Of a stretch of DNA of 64,000 bases, positions 51,313 through 60,051 are shown in pieces. The notes under the pieces were generated by a model. It made no database searches. It saw only the letters and a list, made by a program, of their open reading frames with translations, and was not told where the DNA came from. The stretch comes from Flavivirga eckloniae (GTDB taxonomy: Bacteria > Bacteroidota > Bacteroidia > Flavobacteriales > Flavobacteriaceae). The translations under genes were made by a program, and so were the position numbers. The DNA lies in the NCBI RefSeq assembly GCF_002886045.1, contig NZ_CP025791.1:4727001-4791000 (forward strand), read 5' to 3'. Numbering within the stretch: position 1 is the first letter of the stretch; the number at the start of each line of letters is the position of its first letter.

Positions 51313-53970
51313 TTATTTTGAAATAGCCTTTTTAGTAATTACTCGATTGTCCTTATCTCTAATTATCAAATAAAACATTCCTTTTTGATTTATAGTTAAA
51401 TTTAATTTATGTACTATTTTTTCTGTTTTGATCAACTTGCCTAGTACATTATAAACAGATACGGTAGCTGTACCATTATATTCAACATAGAGTGCTTTAT
51501 TGAATGGATTTGGATATATTTTAACTCCATCGGATGCATCGGAATCTACTATATCTATGCCTAAAGTAGTTTTAAACAACGTAATGGTTTTAGAAACATC
51601 ATTGTTGTTTACGACAATAGTTCCCGAAGCACCTTCAAAGCCTTGTGTTGAAGCTGTGTAATTATAATGTCCAGTGGAGATATTATTAATATTGATCTTG
51701 CCGTTGGCATCTGTAATATAGTCTATGCCCTCAATGGTAACTGTTGAATTACTCAATGCTTTGATGCCATCTGTGACATAGATACTTAGGTTATATTCCG
51801 TTGGTTTTAAGGCTAAAGTAATATCGTTATTTTCTGAATTTTCGTATAGGTTTACCAAATTAATAGCTTGATTAGTACTAGTGTAACCCATTTTATAAGC
51901 AGTAATGTTACCAGACCAGCCACCAGTTATGGTTGTATTGTATTCTCCATTGGCATTTGTAATTACTTGAGTTGGTAATCCTGAAATGATAACTCCAGCC
52001 AGTGGATCTCCGTGACTGTCTAATACACGACCACTTACCTTATAATCTTTCGACTTCGCTAGACGAATACCCGAAGTTTCCATGTATTGTTCGTATGCCA
52101 ATCGGAATCTCTTTTTTATTCTAAAATGAGCTTCGTATACAAGTTTATAATATTCACCGCGCGTAACACGCCCAAAATAACTTGGGATAGTACAGATTGG
52201 ATTATTGCTGGGACTATTTTTGTAGTAATTCACATTGTATATATCTTCACATATTTCTGCAACATTGCCCGACATATCATAGATTTCAAGTTCATTAGCA
52301 GAAAGCGAGCCAACAGGTGCTGTAGAAATAGCTCCTCTTACAGCTACATCGTCTAAATTATTGCTTCCGCTATAAGTATAACCATTGCTATGGTTGCCAC
52401 CTAAAGCAGCAAATTCCCATTCAGCTTCTGATGGTAAACGATAATTGCCACCCCATTCAGCAAAATACTTTACTCCTGTATAGTACATCCAGCGTACTGG
52501 ATGATTGGCATAATTTGGATCAAGTTCAAAAGACGTTCCGTTCCAAATGATTGGGGCATCGAAATTGGGTTCGTATGGGATGTTTTTTCTCTCGTTCAAA
52601 TCCCTAGTCTGATCGAATACCTGACAAAGTGGTATTCCTTTAAGCGATGCTCGCTTATATTTAAAACTAAGTCTACGGTGGGTATTATTTTCTGAAAATT
52701 CAACAACTACATCATCTATTATCGAATTTAAAAAACTGACGTATTGCGTATTAGTAATCTCGTATTTGCTAATTTGATAGTCTCGAAGCGAAATTAAGTG
52801 AGCAGGGTTTTCATCAGTAACATCACTATAAAGAATAGATCCATCAATATTTTGACCTAAAGCTATTTGAGTGTGATCAGATTGCCCCATCATGAAACTA
52901 CCCGATTCTACTTCAATCATGTCAATAGAAATATTAGGAGCGTTTTCCCAACAAGAGAATTGGTAAATAGCAGAAGTGTCCGTATTGCCATAACTGTCTT
53001 TAGCAACTACTTTCCAATAAATTGCCCCGTAATTATTAAAGATATGTGTAACATTTGTATTAGAAATATTGGATGCGATAAGCGTTTGTGGATTGTTGTT
53101 GGTATCTGCATATACATCATAGGTAACGGCATCGTTATCTTTATCTATAGCTGCATTCCATTTAAAATCAATTTTGAATCCTAGATTCTTAATTCCGTTA
53201 GCAGGAGTTAACAGATTACCTAATTCTGGAGTATCGTTTTGGTAATTTTCTATTCTAAACGAAGCTGTATTGGAGCTAACCCTTTCTCCTGTATACCCAT
53301 CTATGGCATATATTTTCCAATAATATGTGGCATCATCATTTAATGGCATTGAAAAAGTATATGATGTATCAGTAACTATTGTAATAGGTTTAAAATTACC
53401 ATTTCCTTCTTTTAGGCTAATAGCATAAGATACATCATCGCCATCTGCATCTATACTTTCTGACCACGAAATTGTTGGCTTAGTTATTAAATCTTGAGCC
53501 CCATTGACAGGTGATAATAAGGTAGGGACAGTTGGTAAAGTGTTTTCTCTTATAGTGGTAAATGAAAAAGTTTGACTGGGAAAAAAATCACCATGTTCGT
53601 TTTTGGCAATTATTTTCCAATAATATGTTGTGTTTTTAATTAATGCTGTATTAGCAAAAAGAATAGCTGTGGGATGGGGTTGCCCGTTAATATTAACAAC
53701 ACTTTCTGCAATAAATACATGGTCATTTATAGGACCATTAATTGATGGGTCTAAATCGCTTTTATATAGAACTGGAGTAGGCGTGGTTCCTAAATATAAA
53801 TCGTAAGTAATTGCTCCGTTAGTATTATCCAAGGTACTCCATTCTAGCCTAAATTGGTCATAAGGTATATGGGTTTCTTGATTTTTCGGGATTATTAATT
53901 TAACATCTGTTGCTTTAACTGTTAATATTCCAAATAAAAAAGTAATGGTTATAAGTAGGTTGTTTTTCAT
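51313..53970 (-). CDS. Secreted multi-domain protein: Ig/Fn3-like repeats, FGE-sulfatase-like domain, CarboxypepD_reg, T9SS tail
   Basis: 885 residues. Signal peptide MKNNLLITITFLFGILTVKA. Residues about 20-340 hold three Fn3-like repeats (LLSPVNGAQDLITKPTISW, LLTPANGIKNLGFKIDFKW). About 345-650 is a formylglycine-generating-enzyme-like domain (VESGSFMMGQ, YEITNTQYVSFLN, YRLPSEAEWEFAALGG, YDMSGNVAEICEDIY). The usual RGGSW and Cys pair are replaced (RVTRGEYYKLVY), so catalysis is doubtful. Two carboxypeptidase-regulatory-like beta domains follow (VSGRVLDSHGDPLAGVIISG). The last 70 residues are a T9SS sorting domain (GVKIYPNPFNKALYVEY). It is probably a surface or extracellular binding protein. 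Confidence 0.88.
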   Translation of the reverse strand: MKNNLLITITFLFGILTVKATDVKLIIPKNQETHIPYDQFRLEWSTLDNTNGAITYDLYLGTTPTPVLYKSDLDPSINGPINDHVFIAESVVNINGQPHPTAILFANTALIKNTTYYWKIIAKNEHGDFFPSQTFSFTTIRENTLPTVPTLLSPVNGAQDLITKPTISWSESIDADGDDVSYAISLKEGNGNFKPITIVTDTSYTFSMPLNDDATYYWKIYAIDGYTGERVSSNTASFRIENYQNDTPELGNLLTPANGIKNLGFKIDFKWNAAIDKDNDAVTYDVYADTNNNPQTLIASNISNTNVTHIFNNYGAIYWKVVAKDSYGNTDTSAIYQFSCWENAPNISIDMIEVESGSFMMGQSDHTQIALGQNIDGSILYSDVTDENPAHLISLRDYQISKYEITNTQYVSFLNSIIDDVVVEFSENNTHRRLSFKYKRASLKGIPLCQVFDQTRDLNERKNIPYEPNFDAPIIWNGTSFELDPNYANHPVRWMYYTGVKYFAEWGGNYRLPSEAEWEFAALGGNHSNGYTYSGSNNLDDVAVRGAISTAPVGSLSANELEIYDMSGNVAEICEDIYNVNYYKNSPSNNPICTIPSYFGRVTRGEYYKLVYEAHFRIKKRFRLAYEQYMETSGIRLAKSKDYKVSGRVLDSHGDPLAGVIISGLPTQVITNANGEYNTTITGGWSGNITAYKMGYTSTNQAINLVNLYENSENNDITLALKPTEYNLSIYVTDGIKALSNSTVTIEGIDYITDANGKININNISTGHYNYTASTQGFEGASGTIVVNNNDVSKTITLFKTTLGIDIVDSDASDGVKIYPNPFNKALYVEYNGTATVSVYNVLGKLIKTEKIVHKLNLTINQKGMFYLIIRDKDNRVITKKAISK

Positions 53971-54295
53971 TTTAGGGTTTGTAGTTAGAGTTTACTTGCT
54001 AAAGTGATACTGTATTAGTAGATATAAAAATACACATTTGGTTGCGTTAAATTTAGTACAATTTTTTAAAAAAAGAATGTGTATTTTTTGAATTAAAATG
54101 GATGGTTTTAATTCATAACATATTTGAATTATATGCTTTTCAAGAAAAGTTAAGATGATATGTCATTGTTTAGATTACTAGTTATAACCCTTAAAAACTT
54201 AACGTATATAGCCTTATTAGGTGTTTTTATTTAACTTTTGCAAAAATGATGTTGTTGCAACGTAAGGAAGTATTACGTATTATGAGCAACTATTT
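53971..54295. other. Intergenic region upstream of the FGE-like gene
   Basis: 325 bp. It contains perfect 13-bp inverted arms AAAAATACACATT (54026-54038) and AATGTGTATTTTT (54076-54088), 37 nt apart, near the expected promoter of the FGE-like gene. Nothing else was recognised. Confidence 0.5.
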
Positions 54296-54466
54296 TTAAA
54301 TAGGAAGTGATTTAATTTGACTTAATGTCTTTTTTGCTAATTCTATCTTTTCGGGGAACAATTCTTTTCCTTTAATATCTTTGGCAATACTACTTATCCT
54401 CTCTTTTGTCGTTTTAGACATAGAGAGCACTTTTGATGCTTTTAATATAGGTTTTTGTCGTTCCAT
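54296..54466 (-). CDS. Small basic protein paired with DUF6934 gene
   Basis: 56 residues, ATG 54466 to TAA 54296. Starts MERQKPILKASKVLSMSKTT and ends LAKKTLSQIKSLPI, all helical and Lys-rich. It follows the DUF6934 gene by 29 bp on the same strand, so the two are one transcript. I have the impression that the same ending recurs as a small gene in many Bacteroidota, but cannot verify it here. Too short for usual length cut-offs, so easily missed. Function unknown; an antitoxin-like or DNA-binding role is speculation. Confidence 0.65.
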   Translation of the reverse strand: MERQKPILKASKVLSMSKTTKERISSIAKDIKGKELFPEKIELAKKTLSQIKSLPI

Positions 54467-54495
54467 AATTTATTAACTCGTTATACAAATTTAGC

Positions 54496-55038
54496 TTATT
54501 TTTTCTTAAAAACCAAAATGCCAATATATTCATTTTCAGGGGCGTATTCTGTTAAAGAACTTGTGTTTTCGCTAGTTAATCCAAAAAATGTATACTCTTT
54601 ACTTAATTTAACTAAATTTCTGTCTAAATAGTATCTGTAGGTTTTAATTCTTCTGTTAAAATTTTTACAGACGTCATTGCAGTTCTTTTTACAATTAGTT
54701 TCACAAAGTTTTTTAAAATCGTCTTTACTATCGCTACCTTGTACCCAAATAGCGGCATCTTTGTTTTCTTTAAAGAATCTGGGAATTGTATTTAGAACAG
54801 TGCTAAACACTTTTCTCATATCGCCATTATTACTATTTGAATAATCAAAAATATTGCCATTGTCCTCATCGTAGTCTCCAAAGCCTAAATTATAGACTAC
54901 TTTACCATTTTTTTTAGAAACGGGAGTATATTCGATGGCTTTAATTATCGATTTGTGCCCTTTACTTTCAAATAAGTACTGAATTTTTCTCGTTTTAGAA
55001 TCTAGGAGTTCTGTTTTATAAGCAGGTATATTGTTCAA
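54496..55038 (-). CDS. DUF6934 family protein with a Cys-rich insertion
   Basis: 180 residues. The family pattern is present: N-terminal strands (IQYLFESKGHKSIIKAIEYTP), YNLGFGDYDEDNG, NNGDMRKVFSTVLNTIPRFF, IWVQGSDSKDDF, RRIKTYRYYLDRN and the end ENEYIGILVFKKK. Odd: C112, C116, C120 and C124 form Cys-x3-Cys-x3-Cys-x3-Cys inside LCETNCKKNCNDVCKNF, where family members usually have a short helix. The four thiols would lie along one helix face and might bind metal. Function unknown. First gene of a two-gene unit. Confidence 0.78.
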   Translation of the reverse strand: MNNIPAYKTELLDSKTRKIQYLFESKGHKSIIKAIEYTPVSKKNGKVVYNLGFGDYDEDNGNIFDYSNSNNGDMRKVFSTVLNTIPRFFKENKDAAIWVQGSDSKDDFKKLCETNCKKNCNDVCKNFNRRIKTYRYYLDRNLVKLSKEYTFFGLTSENTSSLTEYAPENEYIGILVFKKK

Positions 55039-55129
55039 TATTTGGAGGCTTTAATATTCAAAGGTAATACTTTTTTTACGTATTGCCATTCCTGCCTTTC
55101 GTCTACACTCAAGATAAACTTTGGTAGGA

Positions 55130-55262
55130 ATCTTGTAAATTGAATTGTCATTCTGAGGAGCGCCTAAAGCGTGACGAGGGAATCTGTTGAATTATACAAA
55201 ATAAATATGGTTTTATTTAACAGGTTGTCACATTCGTTCCTCTTTCATAATGACTAATAGTT
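55130..55262. repeat. Palindromic GTCATTCTGAG-type repeat
   Basis: GTCATTCTGAGGAGCG at the left and its imperfect inverse CGTTCCTCTTTCATAATGAC at the right bracket an inner pair TCTGTT/AACAGG and GTGAC/GTCAC. About 130 bp with no coding capacity. It fills the 291-bp gap upstream of the DUF6934 gene. Similar sequences are widespread between genes in Bacteroidota. Confidence 0.5.
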
Positions 55263-55329
55263 TTATTGTTTAAATTAATGTTTGCCTTACTGAAACAAAT
55301 TCAGCACAGGTTGCGGAAATAACAGAATT

Positions 55330-56190
55330 TTAAAAGTACTTTTTTAGAATAGAAACCACAGAACCATAGTAGGAGCTGCCAAATAGGTTTAAGTGCACCA
55401 AAAGATAATACAATTGATAAATGTCTATTCTATAGGAAGTATGCTCGTCTTTTTTTAGATTAGCATGATAAGCATCGTAAAATGAATTGCCAAAACCTCC
55501 AAATAGTTTAGTCATGGCAATATCGACTTCGTTGTGTCCGTAATAAACAGCAGGGTCTATGAGATAAGGCGTCCCGTCGCTTGAAATAAGATAATTACCA
55601 CTCCATAAATCGCCATGTAACAAGGCTGGTTTTACATCTGCGAATAGAGGTTCTAAGGCTTCTTCTATTTTTTGTGCGGTTGGGAATTCATTATTTGAAA
55701 GTAACCCTTTTTGTTTGGCTAATTCTAGTTGTACCAGTAAACGTTCTGTAGTGTAAAACTTTACCCAAGATATATTTGTTTTGTTGCTTTGGGGTAAACT
55801 ACCAATAAAATTGTTTTGATCTAAACCAAAGTACGTAGAAGTGCAATGGTGTAAATGAGCGAGTTGTTTTCCTAAATTTTCTAAATCTTCTGTTGAAGCT
55901 GCTTTGCTTTCAATGAATTCCATGAGTAGAAAAGCCGAGTTTTGAAAGGAATCACAGGCTAAAACTTCTGGTGTTTTTATGGTATTGGTTTTTCCAATTA
56001 ACTGCAACCCGTAAGTTTCTGCTTGAAACATTTTTAAAGCGTTTAATGCTTTATTAAGCTTTAAAAAATAACAATTGTCAGGAGTTTCAATTTTAAAGGC
56101 TTCTGAGATATCGCCACCATGAATGACAGAAACCTTTGTAATTGATTCTTTAATAATGTTTGATAAATGTGATTTTAAATCATTGTGCAT
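55330..56190 (-). CDS. Fructosamine kinase family protein
   Basis: 286 residues, aminoglycoside-phosphotransferase-like kinase fold. HGGDISEAFKIETPDNCYFLKLN is the nucleotide-binding start, LLHGDLWSGNYLI is the catalytic loop (D in HGDLW), and YLIDPAVYYGHNEVDIAMTKLFGGF is the metal-binding and family-specific segment. It phosphorylates ketosamines on glycated proteins or amino acids so they can be removed. It lies 18 bp downstream of the dihydrofolate-reductase-like gene, so likely one transcript. Confidence 0.88.
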   Translation of the reverse strand: MHNDLKSHLSNIIKESITKVSVIHGGDISEAFKIETPDNCYFLKLNKALNALKMFQAETYGLQLIGKTNTIKTPEVLACDSFQNSAFLLMEFIESKAASTEDLENLGKQLAHLHHCTSTYFGLDQNNFIGSLPQSNKTNISWVKFYTTERLLVQLELAKQKGLLSNNEFPTAQKIEEALEPLFADVKPALLHGDLWSGNYLISSDGTPYLIDPAVYYGHNEVDIAMTKLFGGFGNSFYDAYHANLKKDEHTSYRIDIYQLYYLLVHLNLFGSSYYGSVVSILKKYF

Positions 56191-56208
56191 TATTCAAAAT
56201 GTAAAGAC

Positions 56209-56754
56209 TTATACTTTATTTTTTCGTTGATAATGACTTTGAACAATCTGGTTTAAAAACACTTCGGTTTTAACATGATTGAATACCATTGATTTTGGAA
56301 GGACATCAAACAAAGGAACTCCATCTCCTAATATGATTGGGATTGTTGTTAATCTCAGTTCATCAATTAAATCCTGCTTTAAAAAGTTTTGTACGGTTTT
56401 GCCACCATCAATGTACAGGTTGTTAAAGCCTTTTTTGTGGATGGCATCCAGAACATCAGTTTCTGTACCACTTAATAGTGTTACTTTGTCTTTGAGGTTT
56501 TCGGGGATATCTTTTAACGTGTAGCTTAAAACAAATACATGTTTTTTATAGGGCCAATCAATATCAAAGCTAATAACAGATTCAAACGTTGTTTTTCCCA
56601 TTACAATAGCATCGATTTCATCCATTAATTCGTAATAGCCCATACCATTTTGTTCCGGATTGGGGATCATGTCCAACCAATCCAATTCGCCGTTTTTTCC
56701 AGCGATGTAATTGTCAATACTTTTACCAAGAAAGACAATGTTTTTATATGCCAT
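56209..56754 (-). CDS. Dihydrofolate reductase-like (RibD C-terminal domain) oxidoreductase
   Basis: 181 residues. KNIVFLGKSIDNYIAGKNGELDWL opens a DHFR/RibD-type Rossmann-like fold, with MGKTTFESV, LSGTETDVLDAIHKKGFNNLYIDGGKTVQNFL (cofactor loop) and LTTIPIILGDGVPLFD. It reduces an unknown substrate with NADPH. The family is often found next to resistance or repair genes; here it precedes the fructosamine kinase-like gene. Confidence 0.87.
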   Translation of the reverse strand: MAYKNIVFLGKSIDNYIAGKNGELDWLDMIPNPEQNGMGYYELMDEIDAIVMGKTTFESVISFDIDWPYKKHVFVLSYTLKDIPENLKDKVTLLSGTETDVLDAIHKKGFNNLYIDGGKTVQNFLKQDLIDELRLTTIPIILGDGVPLFDVLPKSMVFNHVKTEVFLNQIVQSHYQRKNKV

Positions 56755-56947
56755 ATTCAGTATTAATTTTAATTAAAAAACAGGAATATAAAAATAGAAG
56801 ATTCTGTAATGGTGATGGTATTATAAATATAAAAGTTATTAACCTTTTCTTTCCTAAAGAAAGGCTTTAATGAATCTAAGTCATAATTTCGGTTAACATG
56901 AAATTATGCGATTCTGAAATAAATTAAGGATGACGCTTAAAAAGTAA

Positions 56948-58162
56948 TTAGCTTTTTCTTTCTAAAAGAGCCATATAGAAGCCATCGAATCCTGAGGTAT
57001 GTGCTAATACCTTTTTATCTTTTACTAATGAAAAGTTTACTCCAGCTTCAGATTTTAAAAAAGCTTCTACTTGATTTTGATTTTCTGATGGTAACACAGA
57101 GCAGGTAGCGTAAACCAGTTTGCCCTCAGGTTTCACCATTTTGGAATATTGTTGTAATACTTCTTGTTGCGTTACTCTAATACGATCTAAAAACTCAGGT
57201 TCTAACTTCCATTTGGCATCTGGGTTTCTACGTAAAACGCCCAAGCCGGAACAAGGCGCATCAATTAAAACGCGGTCTGCTTTATTGTGCAGTTTTTTTA
57301 TGGGTTTTGTAGAGTCGATTACTTTTAAATCGACGTTGTGTACACCATTACGTCTAGCCCTAACCTTTAATTTTTTGAGTTTACTTTCGTAAATATCCAT
57401 GGCCACGATCTGACCTTTATTTTCCATCAAAGAAGCTATATGTAACGTTTTACCGCCAGCACCCGCACAAGTATCGATTACTTTCATTCCAGGTTTTACA
57501 TCTAGAAAATCTGCTACGAGCTGCGATGAGGCATCCTGAACTTCAAAAAGGCCATTTTTAAAAGCATCGGTAACAAATACGTTGGCACGTTCGGTTAGCT
57601 TAAGTGCAGCATTATAACCTTTAATGAATTCGGTTTCGATACCTTGTTCATGCAAGATGTTTTGCAATTTTTCTTTAGTGGTTTTAAGCGTATTGGTTCT
57701 TAAAATAACCTCTGCTTGTTCGTTCTGCATGGCTATTTCTTTAGTCCATTTCGCCTCACCTAATTCTTCTAAACCTACATTATCTATCCAATCGGGAATG
57801 GATTCTCTAAATTTTCTAATTTTTGAAAGCTCATCAAAACGTCCTTTTATTTTACGGGAAGGCGTGTTTTCAAAATATTTCCAATCGGGTAACTTTATAC
57901 CTTTTAATGTTGCCCAAACGGCAAACATGCGCCATAGGTTATCCCTATCAAAAGGTTGTTTTACTTCGGCAATTTCTGCATACAAACGTTTCCAACGTAC
58001 AATATCGTAAGTTGTTTCGGCAACAAAAGCCCTATCTCTAGCACCCCAGCGTTTATCTCGTTTTAGTAATTGTTGAATCACTTTGTCGGCATAATTACCT
58101 TCATTAAAAATTAGGGTAAGCCCGTCTATAACAGCAAAGCAAAGATTTCTATGTAATCGCAT
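56948..58162 (-). CDS. RsmB/NOP family rRNA (cytosine-C5) methyltransferase
   Basis: 404 residues. The first about 140 residues are a NusB-like RNA-binding domain (ADKVIQQLLKRDKRWGARDRAF). The SAM domain shows VIDTCAGAGGKTLHIASLM, VLIDAPCSGLGVLRRNPDAKW (first Cys) and YATCSVLPSENQNQVEAF, with catalytic C354. It most likely methylates a cytosine in 16S rRNA. A perfect -7 box lies 79 bp upstream (58241-58248). Single gene, divergent from the ECF sigma operon. Confidence 0.92.
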   Translation of the reverse strand: MRLHRNLCFAVIDGLTLIFNEGNYADKVIQQLLKRDKRWGARDRAFVAETTYDIVRWKRLYAEIAEVKQPFDRDNLWRMFAVWATLKGIKLPDWKYFENTPSRKIKGRFDELSKIRKFRESIPDWIDNVGLEELGEAKWTKEIAMQNEQAEVILRTNTLKTTKEKLQNILHEQGIETEFIKGYNAALKLTERANVFVTDAFKNGLFEVQDASSQLVADFLDVKPGMKVIDTCAGAGGKTLHIASLMENKGQIVAMDIYESKLKKLKVRARRNGVHNVDLKVIDSTKPIKKLHNKADRVLIDAPCSGLGVLRRNPDAKWKLEPEFLDRIRVTQQEVLQQYSKMVKPEGKLVYATCSVLPSENQNQVEAFLKSEAGVNFSLVKDKKVLAHTSGFDGFYMALLERKS

Positions 58163-58240
58163 TTTTTAATTCTTGGCGTTCAGTGTTTTGTGAGCATTGT
58201 AGCTAACCCAAAACTGAACCAATTTAGATTTATAAGGCTG

Positions 58241-58248
58241 CAAAGTTA
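58241..58248 (-). promoter_or_regulatory. -7 box of the RsmB-like gene
   Basis: TAACTTTG on the minus strand matches TAnnTTTG fully. It faces the sigma-operon promoter 64 bp away. Confidence 0.6.
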
Positions 58249-58311
58249 CGTTTTAAATGTGTATTTGTTTAACGGTTGATAAGTTAATTGGCGGAGTTTC
58301 TCTGTTTTATA

Positions 58312-58319
58312 TAAATTTG
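58312..58319 (+). promoter_or_regulatory. -7 box of the ECF sigma operon
   Basis: TAAATTTG matches TAnnTTTG fully and lies 43 bp upstream of the TTG start codon, so the sigma gene is read from a housekeeping promoter. Confidence 0.65.
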
Positions 58320-58361
58320 GAAAACTTTTGGAACGTTGTACAAGTTTAATACTGGGGTTTT

Positions 58362-58940
58362 TTGACTGAAAACGAATTTATTAATGGACTGAGAAACCAT
58401 AACGCTAATGCGTATGGTAAGTTGCTTGATGATTTTCAGGATAAGGTATTTGCTACTTGTATATCGTTTGTGCCGAACAAAGAGGATGCAGAGGATATCG
58501 CTCAGGAAGTTTTTGTTGAGGTATTTAATTCGATTTATAAATTTAAGGGAAATTCCAAACTGTCTACTTGGATTTATCGCATAGCAACAAATAAGTGTTT
58601 AGAATTTATAAGAAAGAAGAGTGCTAAAAAGCGCTTTGCTTTTTTACAGTCTATAATGGGTAACGAAATTCCTTTAGATAAAAGCAAATATTTTACAGAA
58701 ATGAACCATCCCGGAATTATTATGGAAAACAAAGAAAAAAGCGAAACGTTATTTTTAGCTATAAACCAATTGTCTGAAGAGCAAAGAACCGTGTTTACGC
58801 TTAGTAAGATAGACGGTATGAGTAATAAAGAAATAGGAGAAATTATTAAAAAAAGTGTGTCTTCGGTAGAATCTTTAATGTTTAGAGCGAAGAAAAACTT
58901 ACAAGGATTATTAGAGAATTTTTATAAAAATGCAAACTAA
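58362..58940 (+). CDS. ECF-type RNA polymerase sigma factor
   Basis: 192 residues with a TTG start; no ATG or GTG occurs before region 2, so TTG is well supported (LTENEFINGLRNHN). Region 2: NKEDAEDIAQEVFVEVFNSIYKF and KLSTWIYRIATNKCLEFIRKK. Region 4: AINQLSEEQRTVFTLSKIDGMSNKEIGEII with KKSVSSVESLMFRAKKNL. It heads a row with a small membrane protein, a Spy/CpxP-like protein and, after a weak hairpin, a YHYH-YwqK-SCO set. It likely responds to an envelope or metal signal. Confidence 0.93.
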   Translation: MTENEFINGLRNHNANAYGKLLDDFQDKVFATCISFVPNKEDAEDIAQEVFVEVFNSIYKFKGNSKLSTWIYRIATNKCLEFIRKKSAKKRFAFLQSIMGNEIPLDKSKYFTEMNHPGIIMENKEKSETLFLAINQLSEEQRTVFTLSKIDGMSNKEIGEIIKKSVSSVESLMFRAKKNLQGLLENFYKNAN

Positions 58941-58980
58941 CGCAAGTTTTTAAAAGTTTTTGCATCTAACAATATATAAA

Positions 58981-59295
58981 ATGGAAACAAATAAAAACAT
59001 AAAGCATAAAATAGAGGATACTTTGGAGGCCATGGATGCCATTGGAGCTGTGAAAGTATCTCCTTTTTTTAAGGATAAAACCATGCAAAGGTTGTTTGTT
59101 GAGAAAGAGGAAGAGTCATTAATTTGGTCTTGGTTTTCTCCAAAATTACAATTGGTAACTTTGGTTTGTGTTATCGTTTTAAATGCATTAGCATTTACAC
59201 AGTTAAATTCTAATAAATACGAGAGTGATATTAGTGAATTTGCAGAAGTGTTTGGATTGTCTTCCGATTCGGAGGAAATATCATTATTTGATTAA
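58981..59295 (+). CDS. Small membrane protein, candidate anti-sigma factor
   Basis: 104 residues from ATG 58981 (an ATG 21 bp upstream adds MHLTIYK and is less likely). Residues 1-50 are cytoplasmic and include KVSPFFKDKTMQRLF. One membrane helix (LVTLVCVIVLNALAFTQL) is followed by a short acidic periplasmic tail ending EEISLFD. The place directly after an ECF sigma gene and the single membrane pass are typical of small anti-sigma proteins, but no zinc-binding motif is seen. Confidence 0.75.
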   Translation: METNKNIKHKIEDTLEAMDAIGAVKVSPFFKDKTMQRLFVEKEEESLIWSWFSPKLQLVTLVCVIVLNALAFTQLNSNKYESDISEFAEVFGLSSDSEEISLFD

Positions 59296-59305
59296 ATAAA
59301 GCACT

Positions 59306-59824
59306 ATGAAAAAGAATTTACTTTTATATGTATTATTAGTGTTTTTAATACTGGTTAACGGTTTCTTCCTATTTAATTATTTAGGAAAATCTGATGAAAC
59401 AGAAAACAGAAACAGACCCAAAGGACCTGCTGGTTTTATTGTTAAAGAATTAAACTTTAATGATGAGCAAATGCTACAGTTTGAAGAGCATAGTAGAGGG
59501 CATCACCATCAAATGAGACGTATTGGTGATGATATTAAGCAATTAAAAGACGCTTTGTTTAATGAAGTTTCGAGTGTTTCGTTTAATGAAAGCGACATAG
59601 ATTCTATTACGACTTTAATAGGCGAAAGCGTAAAGGAAAGAGATATAGAAACTTTTTATCATTTTAGAAGTATACAGGAATTGTGTAATGATGAGCAAAA
59701 AGAAAAATTTAAAAAGATTATTAAAGATGCACTTCATAAACAAGGGCGTAAAAATATTAAACCACATTTAAGAAATAGAGAAGGCGAACATGGGCCTCCA
59801 CCACATCTGCCTCCCAGGCATTGA
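59306..59824 (+). CDS. Spy/CpxP-like periplasmic protein with His-rich regions
   Basis: 172 residues. An N-terminal anchor or signal (LLLYVLLVFLILVNGFFLF) is followed by a helical domain with an LTxxQ-like start (LNFNDEQMLQFEEHSRGHHHQMRRI). The tail is GEHGPPPHLPPRH. The shape resembles the metal-responsive Spy/CpxP/CnrX family, which act as chaperones or metal sensors that pair with an ECF sigma and its anti-sigma factor. The His clusters could bind Cu, Ni or Zn. It starts 10 bp after the preceding gene. Confidence 0.82.
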   Translation: MKKNLLLYVLLVFLILVNGFFLFNYLGKSDETENRNRPKGPAGFIVKELNFNDEQMLQFEEHSRGHHHQMRRIGDDIKQLKDALFNEVSSVSFNESDIDSITTLIGESVKERDIETFYHFRSIQELCNDEQKEKFKKIIKDALHKQGRKNIKPHLRNREGEHGPPPHLPPRH

Positions 59825-59840
59825 TTTTAAATAATTTATA

Positions 59841-59872
59841 AGGCTTTCAGATACTGAAAGTCTTTTTTTTTT
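59841..59872 (+). terminator. Hairpin between the Spy-like gene and the YHYH operon
   Basis: CTTTCAG pairs with CTGAAAG around a 3-nt loop and is followed by eleven T. It would end or attenuate the sigma transcript, so the YHYH set may be a separate transcript. Confidence 0.7.
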
Positions 59873-59943
59873 GAAAAAAATAAACTTCCTGCACAAGATT
59901 TTAAAAAGAACTGCATCTAAAAGAGTAAATCTTAAATAAATCA

Positions 59944-60039
59944 ATGAAAATTAGAAGAGCCGCCTTAGTAGTTAGTATTTCGTTTTTAGTAATTTCTTTA
60001 TTGGTATTAAACCTTTTGGTTATTTATATATCTTATTAA
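59944..60039 (+). CDS. 31-residue single-helix membrane peptide
   Basis: ATG 59944 to TAA 60037-60039. Reads KIRRAALVVSISFLVISL and then LLVLNLLVIYISY: three basic residues and one long hydrophobic helix. It lies 12 bp before the YHYH gene. The clean basic-then-hydrophobic layout and the spacing support translation. Function unknown. Confidence 0.5.
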   Translation: MKIRRAALVVSISFLVISLLVLNLLVIYISY

Positions 60040-60051
60040 AAAAGTTAATTT

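Noticed and set aside
56069-56080. TAACAATTGTCA as a further Fnr-type site
   Set aside because: It lies inside the fructosamine kinase-like coding sequence, lacks one half-site base, and has no -7 box at the right distance.
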